A stretch of DNA of 64,000 nt from Rhodanobacter sp. 7MK24. Lineage in GTDB: Bacteria > Pseudomonadota > Gammaproteobacteria > Xanthomonadales > Rhodanobacteraceae. Shown here in pieces: positions 25,092 through 34,157 of this stretch. Within the stretch, counting starts at the first letter, position 1, and each line of letters begins with the position of its first letter. Where the stretch lies: contig NZ_JACYXL010000001.1 of assembly GCF_014842995.1 (NCBI RefSeq), positions 745,183 through 809,182 on the forward strand. The letters run 5' to 3'. A program made the position numbers and the translations under genes. Below the pieces are notes generated by a model. That model was not told the origin of the DNA. It saw nothing but the letters and a program-made list of their open reading frames with translations, and made no database searches.

Positions 25092-26186
25092 ATGCGCCTT
25101 TGTCGCGTCATTACGTCGTGCGTGTTGTTGCTGGCACCACTGGGCGTGGCGGTTGCACAGGTGGCCCCGTCCGCCGGTCCGGTCGACGCATCCACCCGCC
25201 AGGCAGTTGTTGCGAGTCTCGGCAAGCAGATGCAGGCGAACTACGTATTTCCCGACGTCGCCAGCAAGGTGGCTGCCGCACTCGACGCGAAGGTCGCTGG
25301 CCATGCCTATGAGCACGACGCAACGACCGACACGTTCGCCAAGGCATTGACCCATGACCTGCAGTCGGTCGGGATGGATCGGCACCTGCGGATCATGTAT
25401 GACCCGACTTTCAAGCCGGACGAAAACGACGACACGGCGCTTACGCCGAAACAGATCGATGAGCAGCGGACGATGGCGAGCCAGTACGCCTACGGCATCG
25501 CCAAAGTGGAACGACTCCCGGGCAACGTGGGTTACCTGGACATCCGCGGCTTTCTGCCGGCCGACTTTGTGGCGACCGGATATGCCGCTGCGATGAACCT
25601 GGTTGCCGGAAGCGATGCACTGATCATTGATCTGCGGAAGAACGGTGGCGGTGATCCTTCCTCGGTCGCCACCTTGCTCAGCTACTTCTTCGCCGAGGGC
25701 GATAGCCGTCACCTCAACGACTTGTACTGGCGCAAAGGCGACAAGACACAGCAGTTCTGGACGGCTGCCGTCAGCGGGCCACGCTACACCAGGCCCGTGT
25801 ATGTGCTGACGTCTGCGCTCACGTTCTCCGGCGGCGAAGAATGTGCCTACGATTTCCAGACGCAAAAGCGGGCCACGCTGGTGGGTACGAGCACGGGTGG
25901 CGGCGCCAATCCCGGCGATGTCTTCGCACTGGGCCACGGTTTCGTCGCCTTCATTCCGGTGGGCCGTGCCGTCAACCCCGTCACGCATACGAACTGGGAG
26001 CATGTCGGTGTCAAACCGGATATTGCGGTGCCTGCGGCTGACGCGATGAAAACCGCCTACGTGGCCATTCTCAAGAAACAGATCGTCACGACAAAGGATC
26101 CTGACCAGCTGGACCGGCTGAAGGCGACGCTGGCGCGGGTGGAGAAGGGTGTGGAAGAGAAGCCCAACTACGATCCCCCCAAGTAA
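25092..26186 (+). CDS. S41 family peptidase, exported
   Basis: 364 residues from ATG 25092 (AAGGAG upstream). Signal peptide (cleavage after VAVAQ). An N-terminal helical domain with ANYVFPDVASKVAAALD is of the type in IRBP-like/S41 proteins. The protease core has LIIDLRKNGGGDPSSV and the nucleophile Ser in ALTFSGGEECAYDF, followed by GTSTGGGANPGD. No PDZ domain is evident. Probably periplasmic and tail-specific. Divergent from an Lrp-type gene that may control it. Confidence 0.86.
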   Translation: MRLCRVITSCVLLLAPLGVAVAQVAPSAGPVDASTRQAVVASLGKQMQANYVFPDVASKVAAALDAKVAGHAYEHDATTDTFAKALTHDLQSVGMDRHLRIMYDPTFKPDENDDTALTPKQIDEQRTMASQYAYGIAKVERLPGNVGYLDIRGFLPADFVATGYAAAMNLVAGSDALIIDLRKNGGGDPSSVATLLSYFFAEGDSRHLNDLYWRKGDKTQQFWTAAVSGPRYTRPVYVLTSALTFSGGEECAYDFQTQKRATLVGTSTGGGANPGDVFALGHGFVAFIPVGRAVNPVTHTNWEHVGVKPDIAVPAADAMKTAYVAILKKQIVTTKDPDQLDRLKATLARVEKGVEEKPNYDPPK

Positions 26187-26203
26187 GGACAAGGGGGACG
26201 GGG

Positions 26204-26340
26204 CTACGCCAGGCGATCCATCACCTGTGCCACATCCATACCGGAGATCCCCCGCTCGACCTCGATGACGACCGCCTCGTGCGTGGCGTCATCGGCGACC
26301 GTCAGGTATTTGAGGACGCGCCATTCACCGGAGCTCCGAG
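26204..26340 (-). pseudogene. IS3-family transposase remnant
   Basis: The minus-strand frame reads WRVLKYLTVADDATHEAVVI followed by EVERGISGMDVAQVMDRLA and a TAG stop. This is the central DDE strand region of IS3-type OrfB (compare the usual LTVVDDATHEAVAIEVERAI). No further part of the element, inverted repeat or OrfA is visible nearby, so it is a short relic. The second Asp block and Glu are missing. Confidence 0.72.
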
Positions 26341-26412
26341 TGAAGCTTGCGGATAGTACCGGGCGCCCCTTGCGGCGCATCATGTCGCCTGACCCAATCG
26401 GGGAGGTGCGAA

Positions 26413-26808
26413 ATGCCGGTCGAACTGAAGATGTTGGGGTGGTCGACAGCGCTGGGGCTGATCTACCTGTTGCTGGCCACGCTGCTGTCGCTGTTACAGC
26501 GTGGCATGGCCTGGAACACTGGCAATCGCGACGAGGCGGTGCCGCTGACCGGGATGGCCGCAAGGATGGATCGCGCCAGCCGCAATTTCCTGGAGACCTT
26601 CGCGTTCTTTGCCGTCGCCGTGCTGGTGGTCGTGGTGGGGCAGCGCACCGGTGCCAGGACGGTGCTTGGTGCCGAACTCTATTTCTGGGCTCGCGTTGTC
26701 TACCTGCCGGTCTATGCGGCTGGCATTCCTTACCTGCGCACCCTGGTCTGGACCGTGTCCGTCGTCGGGCTGGTCATGGTGTTGTCCGGCGTGTTCAGTC
26801 CGAGCTGA
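26413..26808 (+). CDS. MAPEG family membrane protein
   Basis: 131 residues with four transmembrane helices (about 7-27, 55-75, 84-103, 108-128). The conserved RxxRxxxNFLE-like stretch appears as MDRASRNFLETFAFF, and a Tyr/Pro-rich YFWARVVYLPVYAAGIPYLR follows. MAPEG proteins include membrane glutathione transferases; bacterial members are often uncharacterised. GGGGAGG lies eight bases before ATG 26413. Confidence 0.85.
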   Translation: MPVELKMLGWSTALGLIYLLLATLLSLLQRGMAWNTGNRDEAVPLTGMAARMDRASRNFLETFAFFAVAVLVVVVGQRTGARTVLGAELYFWARVVYLPVYAAGIPYLRTLVWTVSVVGLVMVLSGVFSPS

Positions 26809-27007
26809 CCGAATGGCAAGATCGGTGTGACACCCTGCGTCTCGCCGGGACCGCCGATCCATGCAATCAGCGACCCGTAGCGGACCTTCGCTGCCCAGAG
26901 GCATGCCTGTGATACCGGCAACTGCGTGGTTTACGCTGCCAGACCGGCCGCGCTGCGCCATGGGCGACGCAGGCGGCAGGGTGCGCGAGGGTTTCATCAA
27001 ACAGGGG

Positions 27008-27068
27008 TAGGGTGCACTTTCTTGACGCATGCGTTGCAGGAAGTCGACGCTGGCCCCGTTTGAAAGCG
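27008..27068 (+). repeat. Dispersed repeat (cactttcttga family)
   Basis: Gggtgcactttcttgacgca then tgcgttgcaggaagtcgacg and ctggccccgtttgaaagcgg; matches the first half of the 24055 copy closely. Non-coding gap after the amidohydrolase 3' end. Confidence 0.6.
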
Positions 27069-27087
27069 GCCGGCCGAGCCCGCCTGC

Positions 27088-28410
27088 CTATTGCGGCTGC
27101 TTGTATATGGCGCCGCCCTTCATCACGAAAGGCACGTGTTCGATGGCGCTGATGTCCGCTGTCGGATCGCCTTGGACGGCGATGATGTCGGCGTCCAGAC
27201 CGGCCTTCAATTGTCCGAATCGGTCCTGTTGGCGCAGGACCTTCGCATCGACGGCCGTGGCGGCAAGCAGCGCGCGCGCCGGTGACATGCCGTCGCGCAC
27301 CATCCACTCCAGCTCCTTGTAGTTGGTGCCGTGGGTGAATACGCCCACGTCGCTGCCCGAGCCGATGGTGACGCCCGCCTGCATGGCCAGCTTGAAGGCG
27401 TGGGCCGCCTGTTGCATGTCTTCGGTGGGAGGCAGGCCGGGCTTCCAGCCGCGGAAATATTCTGCGTAAGCGGCCTCCGCCTCGAGCGTGGGCATGTAGG
27501 CGACGTTGTGCTGCTTCATGAGTTCGAACACGTCGCGCGTGCCGCCGTAGGCATGCTCGATGGTGTCGACGCCGGCAAGCACCGAACGGCGCATGCCTTC
27601 GGGCGTGGTGGAATGCACGGCAACCGGCAGGTTCATCGAGTGCGCGGTTTCCACCGCGGCATTCAATTCTTCCTGGGTAAACGTGGGCACGGCACCTTTG
27701 CTCTTGCCGCAGTGGTAGTCGGCATAGAGCTTGATCCAGTCTGCGCCGTGGCCGGCCTGGTCGCGCACGGCGTCGATCATCTGCGCGACGCCGCTGACCG
27801 GGATACCGCCTTGCGGAAGATCCAGGTCGGCGCGGAAACCCAGCGGGCCTGGACCGTAGCAATGCGCGGCGATGGTGGCGCGCGTGGCGACAAACAGGTG
27901 CGGGCCAGGAATCAGGCCCTGGTCGATCGCGCGCTGCACGTCGACGTCCGCATAGCCTGCACCTTCGGTACCCAGGTCGCGCAGGGCGGTGAAGCCGGCC
28001 ATCAACGTGTCGTGCACGTGCTGCACGGCTTCGATGGTGCGATAGGGCAGCGTTTCCTTCAGCACCTGATCGTTCCACAGGGTTTCGTTGTACGGGTGCA
28101 GGAAGATGTGCGAATGCGCGTCGATCAGGCCGGGCAGCAGGGTGGTGCCCGGAAGGGTGATGGTTTGCGTGCCGGCCGGTACGTTTACTTGCGAAGCCGG
28201 CCCCACTGCGGCGATTTTGTCGCCCTGCACCAGCACCACCCAGCCGGAATGCGTCTGTTCGCTGCGCGCGTCGAAGACGCGGTCGGCCTTGATCAGCCAA
28301 GGATGATCGGCCGGTTTCGGTACGGTGTCGGCCCGGCACGTCTGGGGAATGCTTGTGAGTCCGATGGTCGCTGCAAACAAAGCGACAACTGCACGCTGGA
28401 ATCGATGCAT
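27088..28410 (-). CDS. Secreted amidohydrolase (imidazolonepropionase-like)
   Basis: 440 residues from ATG 28410. Signal peptide (cleavage near TCRA). Metal ligands are in place: DAHSHIF (first His pair), a candidate carbamylated Lys in DWIKLYAD, His in VAVHSTT and DTIEHAYGG, and the catalytic Asp in [10 protein letters not shown]. This is the organisation of periplasmic metal-dependent peptidases or amidases of this superfamily (prolidase-like). GGGGAGG is upstream, about 12 bases away; a GTG at 28416 is an alternative start. Substrate not predictable. Confidence 0.88.
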   Translation of the reverse strand: MHRFQRAVVALFAATIGLTSIPQTCRADTVPKPADHPWLIKADRVFDARSEQTHSGWVVLVQGDKIAAVGPASQVNVPAGTQTITLPGTTLLPGLIDAHSHIFLHPYNETLWNDQVLKETLPYRTIEAVQHVHDTLMAGFTALRDLGTEGAGYADVDVQRAIDQGLIPGPHLFVATRATIAAHCYGPGPLGFRADLDLPQGGIPVSGVAQMIDAVRDQAGHGADWIKLYADYHCGKSKGAVPTFTQEELNAAVETAHSMNLPVAVHSTTPEGMRRSVLAGVDTIEHAYGGTRDVFELMKQHNVAYMPTLEAEAAYAEYFRGWKPGLPPTEDMQQAAHAFKLAMQAGVTIGSGSDVGVFTHGTNYKELEWMVRDGMSPARALLAATAVDAKVLRQQDRFGQLKAGLDADIIAVQGDPTADISAIEHVPFVMKGGAIYKQPQ

Positions 28411-28517
28411 GGTCACGTGGGCCTCCCCGCCTGCGGCTTCATCGTTCGCCGATGACGCCTGTGCCGGGGAGCATAACGGCAACGGTCTTGCGCGTCAGTC
28501 TGCTAGAAGCAGTGGTC

Positions 28518-28562
28518 AGCGTGCACTTTCTTGAAGCGGGCGTTGCGGGAATCGATCCTGCT
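28518..28562 (+). repeat. Dispersed repeat (cactttcttga family)
   Basis: Agcgtgcactttcttgaagc then gggcgttgcgggaatcgatc and ctgctttcc; same opening block as the 27008 copy. Confidence 0.55.
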
Positions 28563-28687
28563 TTCCGGTTTCTCTTTCTTTCCGCTGGCGCGATCTTGAG
28601 CGGCTCCGTTGCGTGCGCTAGTTTGGCCTCGATGGTGGTGTGGAAGCGGTCAGTGCGGAACGGAAACCCCCAAAGAGGAATGTCCCA

Positions 28688-29425
28688 ATGACTGGGCAGG
28701 CGCAGGATTTTTTTCACCACTACCGGGCGTTGGATACGCGCGTCCTGTTGGCTCGTTACCGCAGCGACGGGTTGTTGCCGGAAGCCAGGGCCGCATTGCT
28801 GGAAGTACTTGCGGACCGCGGTTACACCGTGGAGGCGTTGGAAAACAGCGGTGCGGACTGGATCGTTACGCTTCGCACCGAAGAGAGCATCGAAGCGCAT
28901 TCGGTGCCAGGAAAGGCGGGGCGATCGCTTGCGAGCACGTGGCGGTGGTTCCAGCGAAAGGCTGCGGTTTTCGCTTTGCTGGCCAGTGAGCGGGGTCGCC
29001 TTCGGGAAACCTGGGCACAGGTCGCCCGGCTCTGCCTGCTTGCAACGTGCCTGTGGTCGGTGGGACTGGCCAGCTTGTTCGGCATGGGGCTCTTCGCGGT
29101 CGCGAATGTCTTTTGTGACTCCGGGCCAGCGGAGAAGTGCTTTCGCATGGGACTGCACTTTCTCGAGGTCGGCGCGCTGGCCGATGTCCTGTTGATACCC
29201 GCCATGCTTGCCTTGCTGTTCCCGGAGAAGTGGATCGCCTGGTATCTCAAGGCCGTTCCCGTGCTTGCGCTCGCGGTTTTTGTCGCCGCCATCCACTGGT
29301 ACCGGATACTTCCCGCGTTCTGCGCGAAGGCGGCGGAACTGAGCGCCGTGATTACGCTCCTCGCTATCGCCTACCTGATCCTTTCGTGGAAGTCGGCGCC
29401 GGCTCCAGCGCCAGAACCTGCATGA
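28688..29425 (+). CDS. Hypothetical membrane protein sharing the N-terminal motif of the 8873 protein
   Basis: 245 residues. Residues 1-50 (LLARYRSDGLLPEARAALLE, VLADRGYTVEAL) parallel the 8873 protein and look like a small helical cytoplasmic domain. Then four transmembrane helices at about 118-140, 162-182, 188-205 and 215-235. No zinc-ribbon Cys pairs here. AGAGGAA precedes the ATG. Function unknown; dispersed-repeat copies flank the gene upstream. Confidence 0.66.
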   Translation: MTGQAQDFFHHYRALDTRVLLARYRSDGLLPEARAALLEVLADRGYTVEALENSGADWIVTLRTEESIEAHSVPGKAGRSLASTWRWFQRKAAVFALLASERGRLRETWAQVARLCLLATCLWSVGLASLFGMGLFAVANVFCDSGPAEKCFRMGLHFLEVGALADVLLIPAMLALLFPEKWIAWYLKAVPVLALAVFVAAIHWYRILPAFCAKAAELSAVITLLAIAYLILSWKSAPAPAPEPA

Positions 29426-29610
29426 CAGGGTCGTAAGACAGGGCAGGGACGCTTTCCATATCGGAATCAGGTTCACTTCGCGGCCCACCCGCGCGGAAAA
29501 TGCAGCTGGGCTCACGTGGATGCTCACGACATCGACGCTTGGCCTTGTTCTGGCCCCGCTCCGGACCCCGTTATAAAGTCCGCGCTGGTTTGAGCGAAGG
29601 AGTCGCCCCC

Positions 29611-30771
29611 ATGCTGACCACGCTTGCCGTTGCGAACTACCGCTCGCTGCGCGAACTGATCGTGCCGCTGGGACGGCTCAATCTCGTCGTCGGCGCGAAC
29701 GGCAGCGGCAAGTCGAATCTGTACCGCGCGTTGCGCTTGCTCGCCGAATCGGCGCAGGCGGGCATCGTGCCGGCGCTCGCGCGCGAGGGCGGCCTGGGTT
29801 CGGCGTTGTGGGCAGGACCGGAGACGATCAGCCGTGCGATGCGTCGCGGCGAGGTGCCGGTGCAGGGTGGCCCGCGGCAGGAATCCGTGCGTCTGTGCCT
29901 GGGATTCGCCAGCGACGACCTCGGTTATGCCGTCGATCTAGGCTACCCGGAGCCATCGTTGAGCGCTTTCGCGCTCGATCCGCAGATCAAGCGCGAGACG
30001 ATTTGGAACGGGCCGTTCCTGCGCGCAGCGAGCACCCTGGTCGATCGGGATGGCGGCATGGCGCGTGTGCGCGATGGGCGCAGTTGGCGAGTGATACATC
30101 AGCACCTCAATCCGTTCGAGAGCCTGTTCGGCCAGATCGCCGATGCGCAGAGTGCCCCTGAGGTGTTGACCCTGCGCGAAACGATCCGCGGCTGGCGCTT
30201 CTACGACCATTTCCGTTCGGACGCGGATGCGCCGGCGCGCCTGCCGCAGTTGGCCACGCGCACGCCCGTGCTGAGCCACGATGGTCGGGATGTCGCCGCC
30301 GCGTGGCAGACCATCCGCGAAATCGGCGACGCGGACGCGCTCGATGCCGCCGTCGCCGATGCGTTTCCCGGCGCGGAAGTCAAAGTAGGCAACACGGACG
30401 GCCGCTTCCTGCTGCACTTCTCGCAACACGGGCTGTTGCGTCCGTTGTCGGCTGCGGAACTCTCCGACGGCACGCTGCGCTACCTGCTTTGGATTGCCGC
30501 CCTGCATACGCCGCGGCCGCCGCCGCTGATGGTGCTCAACGAACCGGAGACCAGCCTGCATCCCGATCTCCTGCCACCGCTGGCGCGCCTGATCGCCGAC
30601 GCCGCCATGCGCACGCAGGTCTGGGTGGTGTCGCATGCGCCGCGCCTCATCGCGGCGCTGGAAGACCAGCCGCATTGCCACACCATTCGTCTGGAGAAGG
30701 AGTTGAGCCAGACGGTGGTGAGCGGACAGAGCATGCTCGACCAGCCGGCATGGCATTGGCCGGAGCGGTAG
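29611..30771 (+). CDS. AAA family ATPase (AAA_21/RecF-like)
   Basis: 386 residues. Walker A is GANGSGKSN (about 30-38); the signature-like LSDGTLRYL and Walker B VLNEPETSLHPDLLPPLA follow towards the C-terminus, with a switch His in VVSHAPRLI. Note Asn where most have Asp before Glu in Walker B (LNEPE), as in some stand-alone SMC-like ATPases. It lacks a TOPRIM nuclease, so it is not an OLD protein. Solitary; such ATPases often work in DNA metabolism or defence. GAAGGAG precedes ATG 29611. Confidence 0.86.
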   Translation: MLTTLAVANYRSLRELIVPLGRLNLVVGANGSGKSNLYRALRLLAESAQAGIVPALAREGGLGSALWAGPETISRAMRRGEVPVQGGPRQESVRLCLGFASDDLGYAVDLGYPEPSLSAFALDPQIKRETIWNGPFLRAASTLVDRDGGMARVRDGRSWRVIHQHLNPFESLFGQIADAQSAPEVLTLRETIRGWRFYDHFRSDADAPARLPQLATRTPVLSHDGRDVAAAWQTIREIGDADALDAAVADAFPGAEVKVGNTDGRFLLHFSQHGLLRPLSAAELSDGTLRYLLWIAALHTPRPPPLMVLNEPETSLHPDLLPPLARLIADAAMRTQVWVVSHAPRLIAALEDQPHCHTIRLEKELSQTVVSGQSMLDQPAWHWPER

Positions 30772-30890
30772 CCAATTGGCACTCCGCAAAGTGCCATGGA
30801 CAATTTGAGGCGGCTAGAGAGTGAACCCGGAACGGGGGCACTCTGAGAGGCCTGAACCTGCTCCTCGGCTCCGTCGAGCGCGGAGAAAAA

Positions 30891-30944
30891 GTGTCAGGGA
30901 CCATGCTTGGGGCACTGTCTGTGCGTGCGAATGGTCCCCGACAC
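30891..30944. repeat. Inverted repeat of the gtgtcagggaccat type
   Basis: Arm gtgtcagggaccat (30891-30904) and atggtccccgacac (30931-30944) pair over 14 bases with one mismatch around a 26-base loop. A single arm recurs at 36936-36950 (tgtccctgacacttt). I recall such REP-like sequences in related genomes, but have not verified this. Confidence 0.6.
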
Positions 30945-30946
30945 CG

Positions 30947-30984
30947 TGCTCCCTCACTCCTCCACTTGCTCCCTCACTCCTCCA
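30947..30984. repeat. Tandem duplication (18-bp unit, 20-bp period)
   Basis: Tgctccctcactcctcca occurs at 30947-30964 and again at 30967-30984. The second copy includes the stop codon and last codons of the YciI-type gene, so the first copy is a duplicated gene end. Confidence 0.85.
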
Positions 30985-31330
30985 GAGGGCGCACCTCGGA
31001 CTCGCCCTCGAACTCGGGCCAGTAGGTACGGTGCAGCTCCATGAATTTCGTGGCCAGCTCGACGGCGTCCGCGTGCGTGGCGGCCTCGATCAGGGAGTAT
31101 CCGCCCACGACCTCTTTTGCTTCAGCGAATGGACCGTCGGATACGGTCACCTTGCCGCCGGAGAGGCGGACACGGGTTCCCTTCGCGAGCGGCTTCAGCC
31201 CGGCGCCGTCGATGAACATGCCCTTTTGCGCGCATTCCGCAATGAATCCACCCATCGCTTCGAACAGGGCGGGCGGGACATCGCTGTGGTCGTAATCCGT
31301 AGGGTGCTTGATGAACATCATGTATCGCAT
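30974..31330 (-). CDS. YciI family protein
   Basis: 118 residues, the normal length of DGPFAE-type YciI proteins. RYMMFIKHPTDYDHSDVPP at the start and VSDGPFAEAKEVVGGYSLIE in the middle are the family marks; the fold is ferredoxin-like. These genes often neighbour ECF sigma factors, but none is here. The 3' end is duplicated in tandem just downstream. Confidence 0.9.
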   Translation of the reverse strand: MRYMMFIKHPTDYDHSDVPPALFEAMGGFIAECAQKGMFIDGAGLKPLAKGTRVRLSGGKVTVSDGPFAEAKEVVGGYSLIEAATHADAVELATKFMELHRTYWPEFEGESEVRPLEE

Positions 31331-31584
31331 GCAGTGCGGCTCCTTGGAGGTGAAGACTGGCGTGAATCCGGCGGATCTTGCCGGTCGGGTTGGCGGTTCT
31401 GTCGAGGCGCGCCACGGTCACTACGAATGGCGCCCGTCGAAATCGACATGGCGAGATCAGGACGGGGCGCAGGCTCGGGCCGCAGGTCTTGCCGTACTGC
31501 CTGGAAGTCGGCCGCGGCATCGGCAACCGAAAGCAGGGTCAGATTCACCGAGTGCCCGCAGGCACTGAATTCGCCCCGTTCTGA

Positions 31585-32343
31585 TCAACCCGTCGGCGAC
31601 GGATCCCGAGTCAATCGCAGGTCGTTGAACTTGCGTCGCTCGATCAGAGCGTCGACGCGGCCATGGGCGTCGCGCCGGAAGATGATGAGGTTCCGTTCGT
31701 CGTCGCTGCCCATGAATACGTCCTTCGCGACCGGCTGCAGCACGTTCGCCGTGCCGCCGGCATGCGTGGTGTAGCTCAGCACGCCATGCTGGTCGGCGAC
31801 GGTCCAGGCGCGCCCGGGCGCATAGCGGTAGGTGCCGGTGTAATCGGATGACGTCAGTCCCACGACGTGCAGATCCGGCGGTGCGGTGGGGAGAGTGACG
31901 TCCTCGTAGCCGACCAGCTTCCACGTATCGGCCTGCCGCACGAAGGTGAGCAGGCTCTCGTAACGCACCACCAGTTGCTGGCCGAACACGGTCTCGCGTT
32001 CGTATTCCTCGACTTGCATCACCGCGCTGTCGCCGTATTGGCGCACGTGCGCGTCGCGCAGCTCGATGCTGCCGGAGAAGCCGGCCGGAAACGGGTGCAG
32101 CGAGGCCACGGTGTCGGCCTTGTGGGTAATGCGGCCGAACTCGTCGACGAGCACGGCGTCGTCGGCGAGCCAGCGTTGCCAGGGACCGCGATCGCCCCGC
32201 GGGATCGCATCGACCAACTGCTGCGTGATCTGCAGCAGCTGGTTGCGCAGAGCATCCGGTGCAGATGCAGGTGCCGCGTGCGTAGCGCCCTGCGCGCAAG
32301 TCAGCGCCAGGCCGAACATCCATCCGTACCGTATTCCGCGCAT
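31585..32343 (-). CDS. Secreted SnoaL/DUF4440-like protein with C-terminal extension
   Basis: 252 residues. Signal peptide (cleavage after THAA), an NTF2-like domain at about 30-150 (QQLVDAIPRGDRGPWQRWLA, DAHVRQYGDSAVMQVEEYE, TWKLVGYEDVTL) and a beta-rich C-terminal domain (SSDYTGTYRY, DALIERRKFNDLRL) that looks lipocalin- or DUF-like. Probably periplasmic; ligand unknown. GGGAG lies nine bases before the ATG. Confidence 0.75.
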   Translation of the reverse strand: MRGIRYGWMFGLALTCAQGATHAAPASAPDALRNQLLQITQQLVDAIPRGDRGPWQRWLADDAVLVDEFGRITHKADTVASLHPFPAGFSGSIELRDAHVRQYGDSAVMQVEEYERETVFGQQLVVRYESLLTFVRQADTWKLVGYEDVTLPTAPPDLHVVGLTSSDYTGTYRYAPGRAWTVADQHGVLSYTTHAGGTANVLQPVAKDVFMGSDDERNLIIFRRDAHGRVDALIERRKFNDLRLTRDPSPTG

Positions 32344-32698
32344 CGCGATTCTCCCGTGTCGCTCTGCAGCCTAGCGATGGGCTGGCGATGCGGTATGTGC
32401 ATGAAGTCATCGGGCGATGAGGGATGGGCAGCGGACAAGACCGTCGCGCCTTCAGGATCGTAGGAACGGTGAGGTTCGATCAGAACCGACTTTTGGAGCC
32501 GAAAGGGTCAGGTTCACCTGTCTGGTGTGGTTCGGTTTGTCCGCATTCGATTGGCCAAGCCGCTGTCGTCGGCTTTCATTGCTCAATCAGGTGCGGAGTC
32601 AGGAGCGTTCCCGCGCGCCAAATCCACGGGTGTACCATCGGCCTCCTAAGGTCTGTCGCCTTCAGCCAGATGATTGTCGAGGCAAAAGGAGGTCGCCC
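32344..32698. other. Divergent intergenic region before effector-like locus 2
   Basis: 355 bases between the DUF4440-like gene and the 32699 gene. A fragment with gaaagggtcaggttcacc (32500-32517) matches the 3' block of the dispersed repeat. No gene seen; presumably holds both promoters. Confidence 0.55.
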
Positions 32699-33181
32699 AT
32701 GGTCGCGCAAGTTATTACCGGCGAGGCGCTCGATTACTCGCAGCCGGATGGCATGCTCCCGTACGACAAGAACTGTGTCGCCATGACGTTCTCCCGATTG
32801 CTTGGCGTGGGGGTGTATCCGACGATCAATTTCCTGATCAGGAAGGGCTGGATCACCCGGGCCTCCGATTTGGAGAACGACACCACCATCAACAAGGTAA
32901 TCGAGAAGCTCGCTTTGGCGGCGCGTTACGCCGATACGCCTTGGGAAACCGTCAAGGTGGGCATGCAGGGCATGCAGGACGGGCGCTATTACGCGACCAA
33001 TTGGGGGCCAAGTGGCTCCAGCGGCGGCAGGGGGCACGCGTTCGCCATAGTCAAGAAGGGCGGAATTGGCGTCTATGGCAACAACCAGGAAGTGAAGCAG
33101 TCGGAAAGCAGTCCGTCGAGGCCTTATCACCAGTCGATACACGCCACGCACAAAATTTCGGTATACGGACCCATCTTGTAA
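32699..33181 (+). CDS. Putative papain-like (Cys-His-Asn) effector protein
   Basis: 160 residues without signal peptide. Cys26 opens a helix (DKNCVAMTFSRLLG), His113 sits in a strand (RGHAFAIVKKGG) and Asn128/Asn129 follow (VYGNNQ): the Cys-His-Asn order of papain-like amidases and proteases. A catalytic Cys at the start of a helix and GHAF.IV before a Gly-rich turn fit NlpC-like or toxin-type folds. AAAAGGAGG gives a very strong ribosome site. I know no named family that it matches, so toxin or peptidase function is inferred from motifs and neighbours. Confidence 0.6.
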   Translation: MVAQVITGEALDYSQPDGMLPYDKNCVAMTFSRLLGVGVYPTINFLIRKGWITRASDLENDTTINKVIEKLALAARYADTPWETVKVGMQGMQDGRYYATNWGPSGSSGGRGHAFAIVKKGGIGVYGNNQEVKQSESSPSRPYHQSIHATHKISVYGPIL

Positions 33182-33420
33182 GGCTGAATGCGTGGGGGGG
33201 CGCTGAAAGGCGATCGATAGGCGTTGGGTGCGGTGCCGGTAGGTTCGAGGCAGGAGTGGTGGCAAGCCGCTTCCATCTTGTCGCCCACGCCAGAGCAGGG
33301 GGCGGTCATCTCGTGGCGAAAGCGACGGCAGAAGCAGCCCTTCAATGCGTCAGCCCAGCGTGCTCTGATTTCTGTTTTTCTTGATTCGAGAACGAAAAGT
33401 TCGAGCTAAGGAGAAGGTCG

Positions 33421-34056
33421 ATGCCGTTCGATGAAGAGGAATTGCAACGTGCCGCGGATTTGCGCCGCGCCGCCAATCGGGACACCAGGGCGAGGGGATT
33501 GATGATCGGCGAAACCCACGTCAATCCGCATCCTCGCGGACTGTTGTGCAACTTGATCCAGGACGGTGTCGTGGACAACCTGTTCTTGGAGGATGTCGAG
33601 TTCGTGCCCGCCGATCTAGGCTTCGATTTTCCGGCAGGCCAGAAGCTGGGTCGGTGGTTGAGGGACCGTGCAGCACACTCCGAGGACATCAGCCAGATTC
33701 CGGCGTGGCAGGAATTCAGGGCCCAATCCAGCCTCATGTGGCCCGGTGACAAGACAAATCCGGTCAAGACGGCCCGGGTAATGGAGTTCGCGGTACGACG
33801 CGGCGTGAATATCTTCCTCGTGGACTGCAACACCCGGGTCTCGGCAGGCAAAGGGAAGATGAAGGGTCCGGCGGAGACATCGGCCGAAGGCCTGAAGTTG
33901 CGCGATACCTACATGCTTCAACAGATTCGCGATGTCGTGCCCAATGGCGCTTTGGCGCGCTGCGTCCTGTTGACGGGAAGCTATCACATCGAATCGGGAC
34001 GACTGGGTTCACTCAACATGGGATCGGTGATTCCGTTCGATGCAAAGAATCCCTAG
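33421..34056 (+). CDS. TIKI/ChaN/EreA-like domain protein
   Basis: 211 residues, no signal peptide. GLMIGETHVNPHPRGLL (Glu31, His33) followed by LFLEDVEF, NIFLVDCNTRVS and LLTGSYHIESG (His189) is the spacing of the erythromycin-esterase/TIKI/ChaN superfamily, hydrolases whose active site uses paired Glu-His motifs. The same module forms toxin domains in some large bacterial toxins. AAGGAGAAGG upstream of the ATG. Middle gene of the 32.7-34.6 kb locus; an effector role is inferred. Confidence 0.65.
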   Translation: MPFDEEELQRAADLRRAANRDTRARGLMIGETHVNPHPRGLLCNLIQDGVVDNLFLEDVEFVPADLGFDFPAGQKLGRWLRDRAAHSEDISQIPAWQEFRAQSSLMWPGDKTNPVKTARVMEFAVRRGVNIFLVDCNTRVSAGKGKMKGPAETSAEGLKLRDTYMLQQIRDVVPNGALARCVLLTGSYHIESGRLGSLNMGSVIPFDAKNP

Positions 34057-34157
34057 AGGCGAGAATGGGGGCGCAAAGCGCGACTGCGATATTTTCTTCA
34101 TCATCTGCAACGTAGTTATGCTTTTTTCGAATTGCTGCAATTTGAAAAGGAAGCTGT

